Below, piece by piece: positions 12,725 through 13,438 of a DNA stretch of 13,438 bases. A program made the translations under genes and the position numbers. A model generated the notes under the pieces. The model saw only the letters and a program-made list of their open reading frames with translations. It made no database searches and was not told where the DNA came from. Every line of letters begins with the position of its first letter. Within the stretch, counting starts at the first letter, position 1. The stretch comes from an uncultured Pseudoflavonifractor sp. (GTDB taxonomy: Bacteria > Bacillota > Clostridia > Oscillospirales > Oscillospiraceae): positions 1-13,438 of the forward strand of contig CANDEE010000048.1 of NCBI GenBank assembly GCA_947383685.1. The letters are read 5' to 3'.

Positions 12725-13255
12725 TCAACAAAAGGTATCCCGGTAGTGAGAAATAGCCTCCTGAATGACAGCCATAGCCTCTTTCCGATCCCGGATGCCC
12801 CCGGCAACGGTATTCTTTCCCTCCAGGGCCTTGTAGACCGAAAAGAAGTGAGACATTTCATCAAACAGGTGGTCGGGGAGGTCAGAAATGTCCTGGTAGC
12901 AGTTGTAGGAGGGGTCGGCAAAGGGAATGGCAATGATTTTTTCATCGCTTTTGCCCCCGTCCAGCATGGCTATGTACCCAATGGGGTAGCACCGGACCAG
13001 GGTGAGAGGGTCCAGAGTTTCGGAGCACAGCACCAGCACATCCAGCGGGTCCCCGTCGTCCCCGTAGGTCCGGGGAATAAAGCCGTAGTTGGCGGGGTAC
13101 CGGGTGGAGGTATAGAGGATGCGGTCCAGAATGATCATCCCGGTGGGCTTGTCCAGCTCATATTTTTTCTTGCTGCCCTTGGGAATTTCAATAACAGCCA
13201 GAAAATCGGTGGGAGAGATACGTCTGGGGTCCACATCATGCCAAATATTGCCCAT
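12725..13255 (-). CDS. ppa: Inorganic pyrophosphatase, family I
   Basis: A 176-residue soluble pyrophosphatase that hydrolyses PPi to two phosphates and so pulls forward nucleotide-sugar, DNA and RNA synthesis. It is the family I (Mg2+) type, not the DHH-type (PpaC) common in bacilli. The family motif GDDGDPLDVLVL gives D67, D69 and D72, which match E. coli D65, D67 and D70. Other expected residues are K31 and E33 (KYELDKPTG), R45, the YPANYGFIP strand and D99 and D104 in the DGGKSDEK loop. The ATG at 13255 has AAGGAG with 9-nt spacing; an out-of-frame ATG 4 nt further up is ignored. It has its own promoter at 13296-13324. It is first in a group with glf and a glycosyltransferase, and removal of PPi made during UDP-sugar synthesis would suit that company. 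Confidence 0.95.
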   Translation of the reverse strand: MGNIWHDVDPRRISPTDFLAVIEIPKGSKKKYELDKPTGMIILDRILYTSTRYPANYGFIPRTYGDDGDPLDVLVLCSETLDPLTLVRCYPIGYIAMLDGGKSDEKIIAIPFADPSYNCYQDISDLPDHLFDEMSHFFSVYKALEGKNTVAGGIRDRKEAMAVIQEAISHYRDTFC

Positions 13256-13295
13256 TCATAAAATCTCCTTTTCGGGGGGTTTGTGAGCCATTTCT

Positions 13296-13324
13296 ATTAT
13301 AAACGCTGCAGGGCGGAAAAACAA
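13296..13324 (-). promoter_or_regulatory. Promoter of the ppa (-glf-GT2) unit
   Basis: On the minus strand TTGTTT (13319-13324), 17 bp, and a perfect TATAAT (13296-13301). The predicted start near 13289 leaves a leader of about 34 nt with AAGGAG (13265-13270). Confidence 0.78.
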
Positions 13325-13361
13325 GAAAAAAGAAAGGCCCTGTCACGATTTCGTGACAGGG
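13321..13361 (-). terminator. Terminator of the minus-strand gene at the right edge
   Basis: CCCTGTCACGA (13338-13348) pairs with TCGTGACAGGG (13351-13361). On the minus strand the stem is followed by CCTTTCTTTTTTCTTGT, a long T-rich run, 24 nt past the stop of the truncated gene. Its tail meets the -35 of the ppa promoter. Confidence 0.88.
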
Positions 13362-13384
13362 TCCTTCTCCGTAAGGGGGAAACC

Positions 13385-13438
13385 TTACTTCATGCCGTTC
13401 TCGTAAGCCTCGATCATCTTCTTGACCATCTGGCCGCC
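13385..13438 (-). CDS. C-terminal 17 codons of an unidentified protein (rest outside window)
   Basis: The minus strand reads GGQMVKKMIEAYENGMK then TAA at 13385-13387. An intact frame to the window edge, a sensible amphipathic helical composition and a strong terminator just after the stop support a real gene. The fragment is too short for me to name the family. Confidence 0.65.
   Translation of the reverse strand, partial: GGQMVKKMIEAYENGMK

Noticed and set aside
1..13438. CRISPR arrays, tRNA or rRNA genes, insertion sequences, prophage genes
   Set aside because: No regularly spaced repeats, tRNA-like cloverleaf arms, transposase or phage motifs were seen by eye on either strand; a tRNA or repeat search program would be needed to exclude them fully.

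Overview
The window reads as chromosome from a GC-rich, low-oxygen Firmicute, most like the Clostridia of the gut (Oscillospiraceae-type). The support is Shine-Dalgarno sites close to AGGAGG before nearly every gene, canonical sigma-70/sigma-A promoters (several with exact 17-bp spacers and extended -10 TGn), short A/T-flanked terminators between convergent genes, and Firmicute-type protein families. This is inferred from the sequence alone. No rRNA, tRNA, CRISPR array, insertion sequence or phage gene was seen.

Left part (1-2081): the C-terminal half of a branched-chain aminotransferase; a bidirectional terminator; and, on the minus strand, a GNAT acetyltransferase and a ferritin, each with its own promoter. 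The ferritin promoter matches consensus exactly and stands back to back with the promoter of the next plus-strand gene. That plus-strand promoter starts a roughly 175-nt leader holding a possible 15-codon peptide and competing RNA hairpins. The leader precedes a 427-residue MFS efflux protein (2082-3365) and looks like an antibiotic-type translational attenuator.

Middle part (3366-8480): a membrane-anchored XRE regulator of lower GC; a LysR regulator divergent from a CPA2-type cation/proton antiporter with a double-aspartate motif; then a thymidylate operon, thyA - folA - NUDIX hydrolase. ThyA makes dTMP and dihydrofolate, and FolA recycles the dihydrofolate. The NUDIX gene overlaps the folA stop codon.

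Right-middle part (8483-10428): a small XRE regulator divergent from a small four-helix membrane protein; then a two-gene unit. Its first gene fuses an XRE DNA-binding domain to a complete desulfoferrodoxin/superoxide-reductase domain, and its second is a degenerate GIY-YIG-like protein. The fusion looks like a redox or iron sensor and is one of the two most interesting items here; the MFS leader is the other.

Right part (10435-13438), all minus strand: inorganic pyrophosphatase, UDP-galactopyranose mutase and a family-2 glycosyltransferase, probably largely co-transcribed and pointing to a galactofuranose-containing surface glycan. The window ends in the last 17 codons of an unidentified minus-strand gene, set off by a terminator.
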